A stretch of DNA of 64,000 nucleotides from Pseudo-nitzschia pungens (GCA_037355855.1 CM074761.1:6343346-6407345); one strand, 5' to 3'. Positions 50,605 to 62,332 are shown, numbered from the stretch's first letter. Notes: generated by a model not told the origin, from the sequence alone. Numbers and translations are program-made.

Positions 50605-50931
50605 AACAAGTTGTGTAACTGGAAATTATGAGCTCTTATTGTTCTATCTATCGAATCATGTGTTTTTTCTCTTTACATGATAACTCTCGATAATTGTATG
50701 TTGCTCGATTCTTTATCTTCTTCAGTTAATACTTCAACTGTGTTCTTTGGATACTTCAATATCTTACGCGCGTTACTGTTGCGCTCACTGTCTGTTTCTA
50801 CGCGCGTTACTGTTGCGCTCACTGTCTGTTTCTACGCGCGTTACTGTTGCGCTCACTGTCTGTTTCTACGCGCGTTACTGTTGCGCTCACTTTCTGTTTC
50901 TTATTACTTAACAACCTTGTTCTGTGTTGTT
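50605..50931 (-). repeat. copia-2 3' LTR
   Basis: 327 bp with four tandem units of about 34 bp (TACGCGCGTTACTGTTGCGC TCACTGTCTGTTTC). Its repeat block differs from copia-1's by TAAC for TATC and one extra unit. Confidence 0.9.
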
Positions 50932-51046
50932 CCCTCCTTAATATGTGCTGTAAGGATTCTAGAAATGGGAACATGGAATGGCTGAGGCACATATTACTGT
51001 TTCATGGTTAAAATGTTTTTCTTACATAATTCTTTTTGCACTTATC

Positions 51047-54000
51047 TTATTTGGTCATGAATTCATTGACAAGACTGTGGAAGGCTGTTTGTCCCAAAGG
51101 CTTGGTGAGGATGTCTGCATAGTTATCTTGGGATCTGATGTGGTTGACAGAGATGACTTTTCCTGCTTGGTTCTCGCGCACAAAGTGGTATGCCAAAGCA
51201 ATTGATTTCTTATTCAAGGAGCTTGCAGGATTGGTTGAATTCAGCACCACACTCTTGTTATCCACATAGATATCTGCTGGCTTGGTGATGGAAACTCCCA
51301 TGGATCTCAAATGGTATCTCAATCTGATTGCCAAAGCCACTGCATCCTTCAAGGCTGTAAACTCAGCGCCGAAGGTACTGGTGTGAACTGAGGTCTGGCG
51401 TTTGGATTTCCAGTACACCGGTGTGGATCCAACAAATGCAATAAGTCCTGTAATGCTTCTGCCTGTCACCAAGTCATGTGCATGATCACTGTCACAAAAG
51501 ATTGTAATCTGCAATTCTTTTACCTTTGCAATTGGGAACATTGGATCAAGCTCCTCCTTATAATACTTATATTGGTGAGTAAAATCCTCCATCCTTGTTG
51601 GTTCTTCGTTGACTGTAGTTCTTGGGGGTCTTGGATCCACGACTAGCCCTTTGTTTTTATACTTCTTGAGATATCCAAGTATATATCTTGCCATTTCAAG
51701 GTGATTCTTTCTGGGACTTGCTGAAAATCTGGATAAGGAAGATACTGCATATGTGATATCAATTCTCCCGGTCAACACAACCCATTGGCACAAACCTATG
51801 ATATGTTGAAATTCCTTGTGCTCTGTTACATCCAGGAATTCAGATGTATCCAGTTCTGGTCTGCAGTCTGGATGCATGGGGACATGGTTTGGGTGAAGGG
51901 TGAGTCCATGCTTGATTTCATACTTCCTTAGAACTTCTGTGATGTAAGATCCCGAATTGAGAAGAATCCTGCCGTCCTTGATTTGTCTCACACTTGTTCC
52001 AAGATAGTACTGTGGTTTTTCTTCAATATTTCTGAGGGCAAATTCTTGTTCAATGAGTGCAATCCAGTTCTCAGGTTTCTTTGCAACAACAATCAAATCA
52101 TCCACATGAGTTGCAATGTAACAATACCCCTCCCCTTCAGGCTCTGGGCGCATCCATAAATCAGGGTCTGCGCGCGATGGTCTGAACCCTAAACCTGCAA
52201 GTGTATCAGCAAAGAAATCCATGTACGCTCTGCTGCTTCCAGCAAGACCATACAAAGCGCGTTGTATTTCAACTTTGCAACCCTTGTTTTTGCCAAAAAC
52301 ATCATCTGCCCAACACCATACCTTCTCTTGGTTAGGGGCTGTAGGGAATGCATTCCCCACATCTGCTGTCATTAAATCAAGCTTCTGATGCTGCGCAATT
52401 AGGAATAGCAGGAATACAGAGAGACTGTCCACTTGGCTGGAATAAGTGTTGACATGGCTTGAGTCAACCAAATGCCCTCCTGCAACTAAACGTGATTTGT
52501 ATCTTCGGTCTTCGCTCTTTACATCCCAGATCATTTTCAGCTTGACCTCTTGCCATCCTTCAGACTCTGGGAATTCTGTTGCCGGGTCGTGGAATTTGAA
52601 ACACTCCAATCTCTCCAAATTTTCCATTTCCTTGTCAATACTCTCTTGCCATTTCTTATTTCCAGCTTCTAGATCAAACTGCACACACTGCTGATAGGTG
52701 TTTGGAATCTTGATGCCGAATTTCTCTCGTTGCTTCTTTGCTGCAAGTCGTTGATTTCTGGATAACAATCTTTTCTTTTTCTTACTTGGATTCTGCATGG
52801 CGCGTCGAAGTTTCTTTGGGAGTTTGACACGTGCTCGTGCTCTTTCTTGTGGTCTTGGCTGGACTCTTCTCATTCGTCTGATAATGTTACTGTTTTCCTT
52901 CAAAATTGAGTCAGCCCATGTACCCAATGGTCCGCTTGAGCGTCTGCTGCTGTTTTCCACGATGTACATCTTGATGTATTTGGCACAAGCAACTGGTTGA
53001 TCTTTTTGCAGGACTGTGAGTGGGATATCCATTACCACAGTTCCAACATCAGTGACAAACTGAGCCTTGAAAATCAACATCCCTTCTTGCCAATGGTGGT
53101 TCAGAATCTTTCTGAATTCACTGTTCAAGTTCTTGTCAGTACTTTCGAGAATATCCAGGTGAGACTCTGCATTGTTGGTGCAATCCAAATCTTTTGGTAG
53201 GGCTTCTTCTTCGTCAGGTTCAGCATCCTCTTCTTCAGTTGCATCATCATCCAAATCATCTTGGTCTTCCAGATCTTCTGGGACGTCACCATCCTTGGTT
53301 TCCAAATTCTGTTGCAGGAAATCCTCCAGAGTGCTCGTAGAGTGTTCCATGCCTGTTGAATCAGCTGCAAATTCCTCCCCTGAAACTAAGATGGGGACTT
53401 CATCAGTGCTTTCGATAATGGTTCTTTCCTTCTCAGCAACAGTCAGTTCAAATCTGGCAGTGTTGGGATCGTCGTTGAGGACTTCTTTTTCAGTTCCAAT
53501 GTTCTCCCTCCTGGTTCGGACAACTGAGCGCATGAGGATCTGGCGCTTGGTCTTCTTAGTATCTGGTTCTGTCAGGATATAATACGTCATGGCATCCCCA
53601 CAGGAATCTGCAAAGGCAAGGAATCTCCCCTTCAACATGCTTTCTTTTGGCGTCTTGTTCTGAGGTTGGTAGTACCAAATAGGCTCATAGAAATGGAAGC
53701 GCAAGTGTGAGATATCAGGGGTCCATCCATGTGAGACTTCGGATGGGGTTTTCCAATTCAAGGATGCACGAGAACAAACATTATTCACTTGACAAACCCA
53801 TTTTGCACACCAATGCGCCAAGGATTTAGGAGCTTTGAACATTGCCAAACAGTTGAAGATCATCTTGCTAAGTCTCCCCCATTCTGGTTCAGCCGGATTT
53901 TGGTGTTTGTAGTGTGGTTGGCTTGTCCTGGATCTAGTGGCAACTCTAGCTTCCCGCAACACTTCACTCCACTTCACGCCTGTCTCTGCTTGTGCATTGT

Positions 54001-56434
54001 CACTGATCATAGTATCTGGGGCACCATGCTCTCTGAGATAATCCTTCAAGGCAGTGGTACATTGGGACACTTGTTTTAGTGGATGAAAAGACCACTTCTT
54101 GGACTTCACTCCAGAGAAAAACTGACCACCATTATGGCCTTGGCTGGTCTTTTCAGAGAAAAAGGTATAGTCAGTGGCAACTGGTTCATTCTGCCTGGGA
54201 TAATGGAATGCTTTGAAACGCTTTCTGTAGTGTTTCCTGGGGATATCTCTGTTCTCTTCTTCAATCTCTGTATAAAATTGGGTTGTATTCTCTAACGTTT
54301 TCTTCACCACTCTTTCAGGTAGCATTGCCATTCTCTTCCTTAATTCCAGCATGGGAAGTTGGGCGAAACTGAACTTTTGAAAATTCCTCTTGCGTCTGAG
54401 CATAGGGTATTCCCTGAGATCTGGTGGTGCTGGGGAATTCAACTCAAACAGCTCCAAAGACTCCATGTCACCCTCTGTTGGTTTTGACAGCTTAAAAAAC
54501 ACCTTCTCTTCATCATGCCAAAAGGGTAGAAACGTCGTGCCAATTTTGATTCCACAGTCGGGATATTGAGGTTGCACTCCAACTCTCACACCATGATCTC
54601 CCATATCCATGGATGTTAACAAGGACTCTCCTTCAGTGCTGTCCCGATCTTCAGTGATAAAGGTTGCATAGTGGACCAATAAGAGGACTGGGTCTTCTCT
54701 CCCGGGAACTGTTGCTTTGGTCACTGCACTCACGACTGGGTGTCCATCCATAACATCAGTGGACATAAATGGTTTCACTGCTGAGGTCAATCCTGTCTCT
54801 CCTCCAACTCGAATCCATGCCTTCTCAGTCACCGTAGGTCTATTCCCACCTCCGCTGTCCATAAGGGCAATATTCTCTCCCTTGGAAATTTTCATGGGGA
54901 ACCTTCTGGTTGTCTTCACCTTCAGTCTCTGGCTGCGTCGGGGCGTTGATATACTGGTTGAAACCTGCTGCTGCTGCGCTTTTGGTTGCTCCTGCTGCAG
55001 CTCTCGTTGCTTTTCTTGTTGCTGCAGCGTCTGCATCTCTTCTTGCTCCTTCCCCTTTTCAACCATGTAGAAGCGCACTGCTTTGAGAGGCACACTCCCG
55101 ACGGGAAATAATTCGGATTCATCGATCGAGCCAATACTGTGGGCATCATCAGAGGCTTCAGGCATTGCTGGTTCAGGAACTGCTGGTGGTGGGGAAACTG
55201 CTGGTGGCAAGGGGGGTCCTGGAGGTGGTGGAAGTTTGACCCCTGTCTCCTGGGGCGATTCAGCAACTGACACCGTAGAATCCAACATGACCCGACGGAC
55301 ACGACGCGGACGGCCACCACCTCGGCCATACAAACGTCGGGGAACATCGGTATTGCCCATGCCATCATCTTTCGGCTCTCCAATCTTGATACCATTGACA
55401 GGGCTGGGGAATTCATCTGGTGGAGACTTGTGACGGACAGCGTTGTTATATTTGAGGACATAGGTACGTTCAGAATCTTGTAAATTTCGCCACGTCTCTG
55501 GGGGAATCCTGAGAATACCAAGCATGTTAGGATGAAGTGTAGTGCCGCCCAAAGAGAGGGTTCCTGGGCCCATTTGTCCATCAATGCGCCGGCGCTTTCC
55601 CTCGTACTGGAGCTGGAATGCCAATTCTTGGCGGCGTTTGGCTTCAGCACGGCGAGCAATCCCTTTCCGAATATTCGCTTGTTCTTGCTTACGAAGTTTC
55701 AGGACAAGGTCTTTCAGGGTCAGGGTGGACTGGTGCTCCACCATGCTGTTGGTTGTGTAGTCCAGAGAGGAGTCGTGAATATTCTGGATGAAGAGGCTCT
55801 TGGCTTCACATTCTCGAATGCCGAAATTTGGGATACGGTGCAGCTCGTAGTAGATCAACTCAAAACGGTTGATATAATCTGCAATGTCACCGCCTTCATA
55901 CAATTTGACGTTCGAAAGCTTCAGACGGAGTGTCTCAGCATGGGATTCTTGTTGGGATTTGGAGTCGTACCAATTAAGGAGTTCGTTCCATGCACCATGT
56001 CCATCGGTCTCATCTCGGTATTGATTAACCTGGGAATATGCCCGCCCATTGCATGTGGCCGCTGCGATGGTGGAGTACAAGACGTGGTTTCGATTTGGAT
56101 CCTTTTCGGCTTCCTCTCTGCTGTTCATAACCTTTTTGAAGCCAGTACCGTATAACACACTTTCCGCTTCAGCTTTCCATTTGACCCAGTTCGATTGGCA
56201 TCCGTCAAATGTCTTCACATCTCCGACACGGAGTGTCTGAAACCCTTCGCGTTCTTCTTTCTTTTCGAGTTCCTTCTCTAGTTTCGTGATCTTGTCTCGT
56301 AGGGTCTCTTCAGTACTCACGGGTTTAATGGTAGGTGTGAACAACCATTTGATTGCTCCTGTAATCGCTTGGGTGAAAGAGAAGGGTTGGTATGTTTCGT
56401 TGGTGTTGACGGATAGGTCGGCGGCGAAGGACAT
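51047..56434 (-). CDS. Ty1/copia Gag-Pol polyprotein (copia-2)
   Basis: 1795 aa, single frame, the same domains and catalytic residues as the copia-1 protein, from which it differs at a few tens of positions, e.g. KLHRIPN/ELHRIPN and short length changes such as the extra PPPAV unit in the proline-rich linker. The integrase again lacks the HHCC finger. A run of about 26 T precedes the start on the plus strand. Likely functional. Confidence 0.95.
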   Translation of the reverse strand: MSFAADLSVNTNETYQPFSFTQAITGAIKWLFTPTIKPVSTEETLRDKITKLEKELEKKEEREGFQTLRVGDVKTFDGCQSNWVKWKAEAESVLYGTGFKKVMNSREEAEKDPNRNHVLYSTIAAATCNGRAYSQVNQYRDETDGHGAWNELLNWYDSKSQQESHAETLRLKLSNVKLYEGGDIADYINRFELIYYELHRIPNFGIRECEAKSLFIQNIHDSSLDYTTNSMVEHQSTLTLKDLVLKLRKQEQANIRKGIARRAEAKRRQELAFQLQYEGKRRRIDGQMGPGTLSLGGTTLHPNMLGILRIPPETWRNLQDSERTYVLKYNNAVRHKSPPDEFPSPVNGIKIGEPKDDGMGNTDVPRRLYGRGGGRPRRVRRVMLDSTVSVAESPQETGVKLPPPPGPPLPPAVSPPPAVPEPAMPEASDDAHSIGSIDESELFPVGSVPLKAVRFYMVEKGKEQEEMQTLQQQEKQRELQQEQPKAQQQQVSTSISTPRRSQRLKVKTTRRFPMKISKGENIALMDSGGGNRPTVTEKAWIRVGGETGLTSAVKPFMSTDVMDGHPVVSAVTKATVPGREDPVLLLVHYATFITEDRDSTEGESLLTSMDMGDHGVRVGVQPQYPDCGIKIGTTFLPFWHDEEKVFFKLSKPTEGDMESLELFELNSPAPPDLREYPMLRRKRNFQKFSFAQLPMLELRKRMAMLPERVVKKTLENTTQFYTEIEEENRDIPRKHYRKRFKAFHYPRQNEPVATDYTFFSEKTSQGHNGGQFFSGVKSKKWSFHPLKQVSQCTTALKDYLREHGAPDTMISDNAQAETGVKWSEVLREARVATRSRTSQPHYKHQNPAEPEWGRLSKMIFNCLAMFKAPKSLAHWCAKWVCQVNNVCSRASLNWKTPSEVSHGWTPDISHLRFHFYEPIWYYQPQNKTPKESMLKGRFLAFADSCGDAMTYYILTEPDTKKTKRQILMRSVVRTRRENIGTEKEVLNDDPNTARFELTVAEKERTIIESTDEVPILVSGEEFAADSTGMEHSTSTLEDFLQQNLETKDGDVPEDLEDQDDLDDDATEEEDAEPDEEEALPKDLDCTNNAESHLDILESTDKNLNSEFRKILNHHWQEGMLIFKAQFVTDVGTVVMDIPLTVLQKDQPVACAKYIKMYIVENSSRRSSGPLGTWADSILKENSNIIRRMRRVQPRPQERARARVKLPKKLRRAMQNPSKKKKRLLSRNQRLAAKKQREKFGIKIPNTYQQCVQFDLEAGNKKWQESIDKEMENLERLECFKFHDPATEFPESEGWQEVKLKMIWDVKSEDRRYKSRLVAGGHLVDSSHVNTYSSQVDSLSVFLLFLIAQHQKLDLMTADVGNAFPTAPNQEKVWCWADDVFGKNKGCKVEIQRALYGLAGSSRAYMDFFADTLAGLGFRPSRADPDLWMRPEPEGEGYCYIATHVDDLIVVAKKPENWIALIEQEFALRNIEEKPQYYLGTSVRQIKDGRILLNSGSYITEVLRKYEIKHGLTLHPNHVPMHPDCRPELDTSEFLDVTEHKEFQHIIGLCQWVVLTGRIDITYAVSSLSRFSASPRKNHLEMARYILGYLKKYKNKGLVVDPRPPRTTVNEEPTRMEDFTHQYKYYKEELDPMFPIAKVKELQITIFCDSDHAHDLVTGRSITGLIAFVGSTPVYWKSKRQTSVHTSTFGAEFTALKDAVALAIRLRYHLRSMGVSITKPADIYVDNKSVVLNSTNPASSLNKKSIALAYHFVRENQAGKVISVNHIRSQDNYADILTKPLGQTAFHSLVNEFMTK

Positions 56435-56443
56435 GTTGGAATA

Positions 56444-56474
<31 letters not shown>

Positions 56475-56626
56475 GAAGATATGTCGATAGGTAGTTAGGG
56501 TATGATCGTGTTCCAGTTAAAAATAAAAAGAATTTTCAATCGTGCGTGTTTCGAAATGTTGAGTATCGAACGCGTCGGTTGAATGTTGAATAATTCGTGT
56601 GGTAGAGTATGTAATTTTATTGCGAT

Positions 56627-56641
56627 CTGCGACTGTTAATC
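56627..56641 (-). promoter_or_regulatory. copia-2 primer-binding site
   Basis: Complement of GATTAACAGTCGCAG, adjacent to the 5' LTR, identical to copia-1. Confidence 0.65.
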
Positions 56642-56968
56642 AACAAGTTGTGTAACTGGAAATTATGAGCTCTTATTGTTCTATCTATCGAATCATGTGT
56701 TTTTTCTCTTTACATGATAACTCTCGATAATTGTATGTTGCTCGATTCTTTATCTTCTTCAGTTAATACTTCAACTGTGTTCTTTGGATACTTCAATATC
56801 TTACGCGCGTTACTGTTGCGCTCACTGTCTGTTTCTACGCGCGTTACTGTTGCGCTCACTGTCTGTTTCTACGCGCGTTACTGTTGCGCTCACTGTCTGT
56901 TTCTACGCGCGTTACTGTTGCGCTCACTTTCTGTTTCTTATTACTTAACAACCTTGTTCTGTGTTGTT
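56642..56968 (-). repeat. copia-2 5' LTR
   Basis: 327 bp, the same as 50605-50931 in my reading. Confidence 0.9.
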
Positions 56969-56974
56969 AAGAAC

Positions 56975-57790
56975 TGTAGAACCAAGAAGGCGATACTAAA
57001 CAGGATGATGCTAGACAGGATGCTTGTAACATGCTGGCGTAGCCTTACTACGAGAGGCTCTAAATGATTATTGAATCCCGCATGTTCTCCAATATATATG
57101 ATATTCATCATGTATGTATGTTTGATATACTATACACACATACAACGGACACTGATTGGATACTCAAATATCAAGATAAAATATCAAGAGTCCCATGACT
57201 CGCCAATTATTGATATTATGCCCGCCGAATAATACATTGTTATTTGATCGTTCATCCATACTCAAGGAATCATTCCCATCTCGTAAAGTATTCAACCATT
57301 CTCTTTCATAACACAATTTTTATAACCTTTCATCTTTAAAATACCAATCTATTAACCTATCGTGTACCACTCCATCTAATTTCTACCCTAGAGTGTTACA
57401 CAGTAATTACTGTCCGCTTGAAAGTAGAACAGAACCAACTCAGTACTGAATCATCCAAAACAACCTTTATCCTAAACAACAGGGATACATTGATACCCTG
57501 AAAAGCAAAAAGAAACAACGATCGATCGCAATCTCCAAAAGAACCAATTGAATCAAGAACCACAAAATACATAAATCAAAATCTACGAAACGATCAATAC
57601 CTACGAAACAACCGATACGATCGAACGGTCCGAACCAAGAAACCATGGCAGGACTTTACAGAGATCCTCCAATCCCTTACAAGAGAGCCTTTGACAGCTC
57701 CAATCCCATTTTTTTTGTCAGATTTTTCATCCTGCTTTATTCTATTTTATATTCTTGGACATACCAGTAACCAAACAATCACCATTATCT
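56975..57790. other. Spacer, possibly leader of an old gag-bearing retroelement
   Basis: AT-rich. A short frame from ATG 57644 (MAGLYRDPPIPYKRAFDSS) precedes the family-1 fragment and may be the start of the gag gene seen at 59852-60720, but the match cannot be shown here. No LTR pair is found. Confidence 0.35.
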
Positions 57791-59448
57791 TACATATTGT
57801 TGAAATATTCCTTGGTGGTGGTGGCATCTGAGTCTGGAAATGTATGAAAATCTGATGGGACCCAAAGAGAGGCTGTTTGTTGTGCTGATGGTCTGTTTAT
57901 GTCCTTGGTGGAACAGTTACAGTGTCGGCAGAGCTTTTGTACACCGCCCGACCGGGAACCATATTTGCCACATAATTTATCATGCAGTTCTGTGTCACCG
58001 ATGACATAGGCTATTGCAAATTTCATTTTGACTTGCCACAATTGGCCGGCATAAGGGAGAAAATCCCATTGGATGCCTTCATGGGTGGACTCACATGCTT
58101 CTTTGAAAGATCGGAGCGCCACTTCTAGGGCATTATGGAGGTTTTGGATTGATTCTTTTGGAGATGGTTTTCTTGAATGGTGGATGCAGCACTCCAAATC
58201 AGAGTCAGGATGAAAATAGATTGTTGTCCATGCTTCCGGCCTTTTCCTGGTTTCGATGTTGAATATGCCTAGGGTCATGTTGAGTGGAGTCAGTGATAGT
58301 CTTCCATGCGCATCCAAGCTAATTCCATCCATGTAAAAAATGATGGGAACAAGGATTTCAGAATTTTCTTCTATGCAGAGGGATCTCCAGGAATCCGACC
58401 ACCATGATCCGTGGTGCAACTCAGTGATGGGACAAGAATCAGTTCGAACCGGGAAATGCTCTGGTGACAAGGGGGTATTGCTGTTGGGGAATGACAAATT
58501 TTCTTCCATCATTAAATCTGGGTTCGACAGCAGGGAATACAAAGCATCCAGAAAAGAGCGGACGTAGATTTGGGTGGGTTTGTTGTCGGGAAGCCAATTC
58601 ACAATTTTGGGCTCAAATTTTGGTTCTGACGCTATGCCAAGATTTTTTTTAATTTCTTGGAAAATGGCGTCACGTTTTCTTGTTGGTGTAATATTGAAAT
58701 CAAAACCGGGAAGATTGTTGCTGTCTTTTGCCCAATTGAAAATGGTTTGATAAGTGGAAAGAGGTAGCTTGTGCTGCGATATAATGTTGAGGAGGTTGAT
58801 TTCAGCAATGAGTTCCGGACGGGGTGGGAACAGAGTGCGATTCCGGAATGTTTCCTCTCTTTCGTTTATGGAAATGGTGGTGCTTTTCATGATTTCGGAA
58901 TCAGATATTTCGGTGTCAGAACTGGCATCAAAATTGTCAGGTGCATCAACATCGGAATCGATTGCATTCATTTGTTCCTCATTTTCAGCCATATGCGATT
59001 CGATTGCCTGTCTGTCCATGGGTGGGATGAGTACATTGGAGATCACTTGAGGATTGAGTGAGGTATGGATAGAAGTTGTTGCGGCGGTGTTCGTTTTGGC
59101 AAGGGAGGGGGGGATTTGTGGTCCATTCTGTGTCATTGTCAGTCCATACTGTGATGGTGTGTGTCGGACCAAAGGGAGGGTGACTTCGGCTTTCGCAGAA
59201 GAAATAAAATCCATAAGATCGTTCTTAACATAATAAGTTCGGCAATCACTGTTGGAATAGAGATGCCTGGAGAGGCCTTGAGATACGTATCGGTAGGTGT
59301 GAAAGTGGCTCGATTCTTGTTTGTATCCCTTGAAGGATTGCTGTGATTTTCTTCTTCTTCCAGAGGCAATGCAGTTGCGACAATGGAATGTCTTGGGTAT
59401 TCTGGGCTCATTGGCAAAGTGCCTTGGGTCCGAGGAAGCTTTCGGCAT
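57790..59448 (-). pseudogene. Family-1 transposase, N-terminal 552 residues
   Basis: ATG 59448 (MPKASSD) to a stop made at the junction after EYFNNM. Contains the zinc-finger-like region, FYMDGISLDAHGRLSLTPLN with the first catalytic Asp and VIGDTELHDKLCGKYGSR with the second, but is cut before the Glu block (TPGECLHMHQLG). It shows the family-1 sequence across the point where the outer copy is broken (LSFPNSNTPLSPEH). Confidence 0.85.
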
Positions 59449-59851
59449 GGTGGTGTGTGTTTTTGTGATGGTGCGATGTCCCGGTATGTGATGTGACACC
59501 ACTGAAAAAAAAAGTTCACAAAGGTGCGTGACGAAACACTTTGGTGTGATTGAAGTAAATTGGATTAAAAATTATTTGTTGTGTTGAGTCAAGTGTGTCA
59601 AATGTGTAAAAATGGAATGAAAATGTGAAGAGGGACTGAATGTCAGGGTCTAGAACAGAACATTTCGGTCGACACGTTGGGGGAGTTGAGAAAAGGGAGA
59701 AATGTGGTTGAGAATAATGGAAAAAAGTGGAGAATAATGGAAAAAAGGTTGTGAAATAAAAAATTGGGGTCGAATTTTTTTAGACAAGTCGCGATTGGGT
59801 CGCGATCCGGTCGCGATTGGTCGCGATGGGTCGCGAACCAGTTTTCGGACG
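57791..59851 (-). mobile_element. One-ended family-1 fragment (5' half)
   Basis: A family-1 5' terminus ends at 59851 (GGTCGCGAACCAGTTTTCGG ACG) with GGTCGCGAT subterminal repeats. The other side stops inside the transposase at 57791 with no terminal repeat. CT is found on both sides (57789-57790, 59852-59853), compatible with a 2-bp duplication. Confidence 0.7.
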
Positions 59852-60720
59852 CTTGATCTATCAGCAACTAAATACATCAAAGACTTTGGCCGATGTAACA
59901 AGACAAGGATATCCACAAACGCAGAATGGATACAAGAGAGCTTTCTCAGCCTTTATCAAACAATACTGCAGCGCCAAAGATGCAAAAGACATCATGCACA
60001 CTTATCTCCGAATGCAAGAAGCCAAGCAATGTCTCATGCAAACACCATGCAGACCGAATGGAACAACTCTTCAAATACACTGCAAAGCTACAAGGCTTTG
60101 CAGCTGATCTAAACCACTTACAACAGATGACAATCTTGCTCCACAGCTTCCCAAATGAATGGATTGACGACCACTGCAGAATCCATGATAGTGGAATCAG
60201 ACAGCACACCACTGTGCAATCTATAGTGGACCATATGAGCTCCCTCAATCGGTTGAGCAAAAGAAACTCCAATCCATACAATTCTGATATCAACAGCTTC
60301 AGCAATCAGTCCTACAATTCCAACAGCGATTCAAACGCCAATAACGCTTCTGATGATGAAAACAACGACAGCTCTCATTCCAACTCTAATTCGGACAGTG
60401 ACACCGACGCTGCATCCAACGCAGAAGAAGAAGCAAACAATAATAACAACAGCAAACGCAAGTACAACAACCCTTGCAGAATTGCAGGACACTACCATGA
60501 TTGGTCTGAATGTCCAAGAAATAAATATTCCAAGAGAAACAAGAGCAATTGCAGCAACAACAGCACTGCTTCGGCTCCTAGCAATGAAAATGGCAGCACT
60601 GCTGCTTCCACCAATGAATCCTTCCAAGCCCATATCAGGCAAGCAATAGAATCCTATTGCATGGAACATGGAGGACGCCTCAAACGACACTTCGATGGCA
60701 GTCTTACGTGGCAACCATAG
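59852..60720 (+). pseudogene. gag fragment of a third retroelement, frameshifted
   Basis: Two frames: LIYQQLNTSKTLADVTRQGY...LRMQEAKQC up to about 60050, then, after a one-base shift, RMEQLFKYTAKLQGFAADLNHLQQMTILLHSFPNEWIDDH to 60720. The LxSFP-x2-W segment and the knuckle CRIAGHYHDWSEC with a Ser/Asn-rich linker identify a gag protein of the diatom gypsy/copia type. No pol follows. The family-1 fragment abuts it on the left. Confidence 0.65.
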
Positions 60721-61250
60721 CCACTAAAACCAAACAACAATATAAGGATCACGAATCCAGCACCGTGCCTTTGGCTCCACTGGACCCGAATGCCAGTACA
60801 GCACTGCTGACTGGGAAGACGCATGGAGGAGAACTCCCAGAAGGGGAAGGAACCTACAGAGATGAGCCCTGTTGCAACAAATAAAATGTTCGAACTAAAT
60901 CAAAGCGCTCAGTCCGATCCAAAGTGACGGCAACAACAATCAACCAAATAAAACAACAGATTCAATGGCAAATCAATATAAAAGCAAGGTTCGGACGCGA
61001 ACTAATTGCAAGGGTACAGACGCTTATGCCAAACGAATCAAACAATTGAATCGAATCATATATCGATATCAATATCGATAAGGGTACAGACACAAACAAA
61101 ATAAAGGGCAATAACAAGGCCAACCTTGTTCCGGACAAACAAATAGTCCACAGGGAGCTCAAAAAATAATAGAGCAATCTCACGAAATCCATATTCAAAA
61201 CCCTCAGAGGTGCTCCAGAGTTACAAAATTCAAAACTCCAGTATACTGCT
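60721..61250. other. Spacer after gag fragment
   Basis: Short repeats (AAGGGTACAGAC twice; CGATATCAATATCGATA, a palindrome near 61063-61080). No gene seen. Confidence 0.45.
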
Positions 61251-62080
61251 GCAACTACACTATGAAGATATCCAGGGTGCTATGATCTGTGCTAAAGGCT
61301 CCTGTGTAGGAGAGTGTACTGGGGCTACAGGCAGCAGCCTCCAGTAGCTGACTAACAGGTGCTGAGCTGAGTGCTGAGCTGAGTGCTGAGCTGAGTGCTG
61401 AGCTGAGTGCTGAGCTGAGTGCTGAGCTGTGTGCTAAATGGTCAGCAACAGGCTTACTAGCAACAGGCTTAGCAACAGGCTTAGCAACAGACCTATCCTG
61501 TTTAGTATGGATGCCAGCAGAAGTTACTAGGGCCGTCGCGTACAATTTGTACCAATCGTACGTACCCCGAGTAAAGCACCTGTTATGGTGTAGCTAAATG
61601 CTACAGGGTTAGGGTTGCTAAGCTACGAGATACTGGTGGTGCTAACCTACCATGATACCATGCTAAGATACTATGCTACCGTCGGGGTCGGGTCATTGGT
61701 GTATAATATGTACCATGACCGGATACCTGACCCAGACAGTTACCCAACGGGCTAGCATAAGTGAGCTAGCACACGATTGGATCTAATTAATCGGAGCTAC
61801 ACCACGATACTCCGATACGCTACTCCGTAGAATACAGTACCAGAGCTACAGAGCTCTGTTATTATACGAGTTAGCGGAACGCTGTCACGATACGATACAG
61901 AGCTGAGCTGCGCTCAGCTCCGACGCTATTTTCACTCTTTCTTTTATACTCTAAATTAAAAGCCTATCATGCCCAATACATGAGCTGAGCGCTTTGGCTC
62001 AGCTCCCTCCTGCTTTCACTCTTTCTTTTCCACTCTAAAATAAACAACCTATCACGCCCTCCCCATGATTGAATCCGATG
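61251..62080. repeat. Repeat cluster: GAGTGCTGAGCT array, fold-back block, tandem 80-bp pair
   Basis: 61360-61435: about six 12-bp units GTGCTGAGCTGA. 61440-61495: AGCAACAGGCTT units (the complement of the 50262-50385 array). 61600-61745: the GGTTAGGGTTGCTA...TGACCGGATACCTGACCC block of element G's macrosatellite. 61925-62060: a tandem pair around TTTCACTCTTTCTTTT. No gene. Confidence 0.75.
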
Positions 62081-62149
62081 TACCTCTAGGGAAGTACCTT
62101 GTAGTAACTAAGTGTATGCAATATGAGCTTGAACAGTGCCACTGTAGTC

Positions 62150-62332
62150 TCACCATTTGCCAGGAATATACGTGTTATTATTGTTAGGGCTTTCCCCTAT
62201 TTTCAGACCAGTACGAGACAGTTTATCTACAAGTCGATTAAATTCCCCGAAGATTGCTGACGAGCAAATATCAACGCAACACCCAAACAAAAGACCGGCA
62301 AAGTATCCAGCAAATCGCAACTGAATTTCCAT
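62150..62332 (-). other. Short open frame, doubtful
   Basis: 60 codons from ATG 62332 with a hydrophobic Gly/Cys-rich segment (FAGYFAGLLFGCCVDICSSA). It could be a first exon of a host gene broken by the adjacent insertion, but nothing else supports it. The rest of 62081-62512 shows no feature. Confidence 0.15.

Larger units (their letters stand above)
50605..56968 (-). mobile_element. Ty1/copia retrotransposon copia-2, intact, inverse orientation
   Basis: LTRs of 327 bp at 50605-50931 (3') and 56642-56968 (5'), apparently identical. AGAAC at 50599-50603 and 56970-56974 is the target duplication, again with one extra base on each side. Primer-binding site at 56627-56641, purine tract complement CCCTCCTT at 50932-50939. 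Copia-1 and copia-2 form a large inverted repeat separated by 2.9 kb. Confidence 0.93.

Noticed and set aside
57770..57800. A GTAAG intron donor at the end of the family-1 fragment (AATATGTAAG)
   Set aside because: Other copies have no intron there and no acceptor with continuing transposase sequence is found; the change is better explained by truncation.
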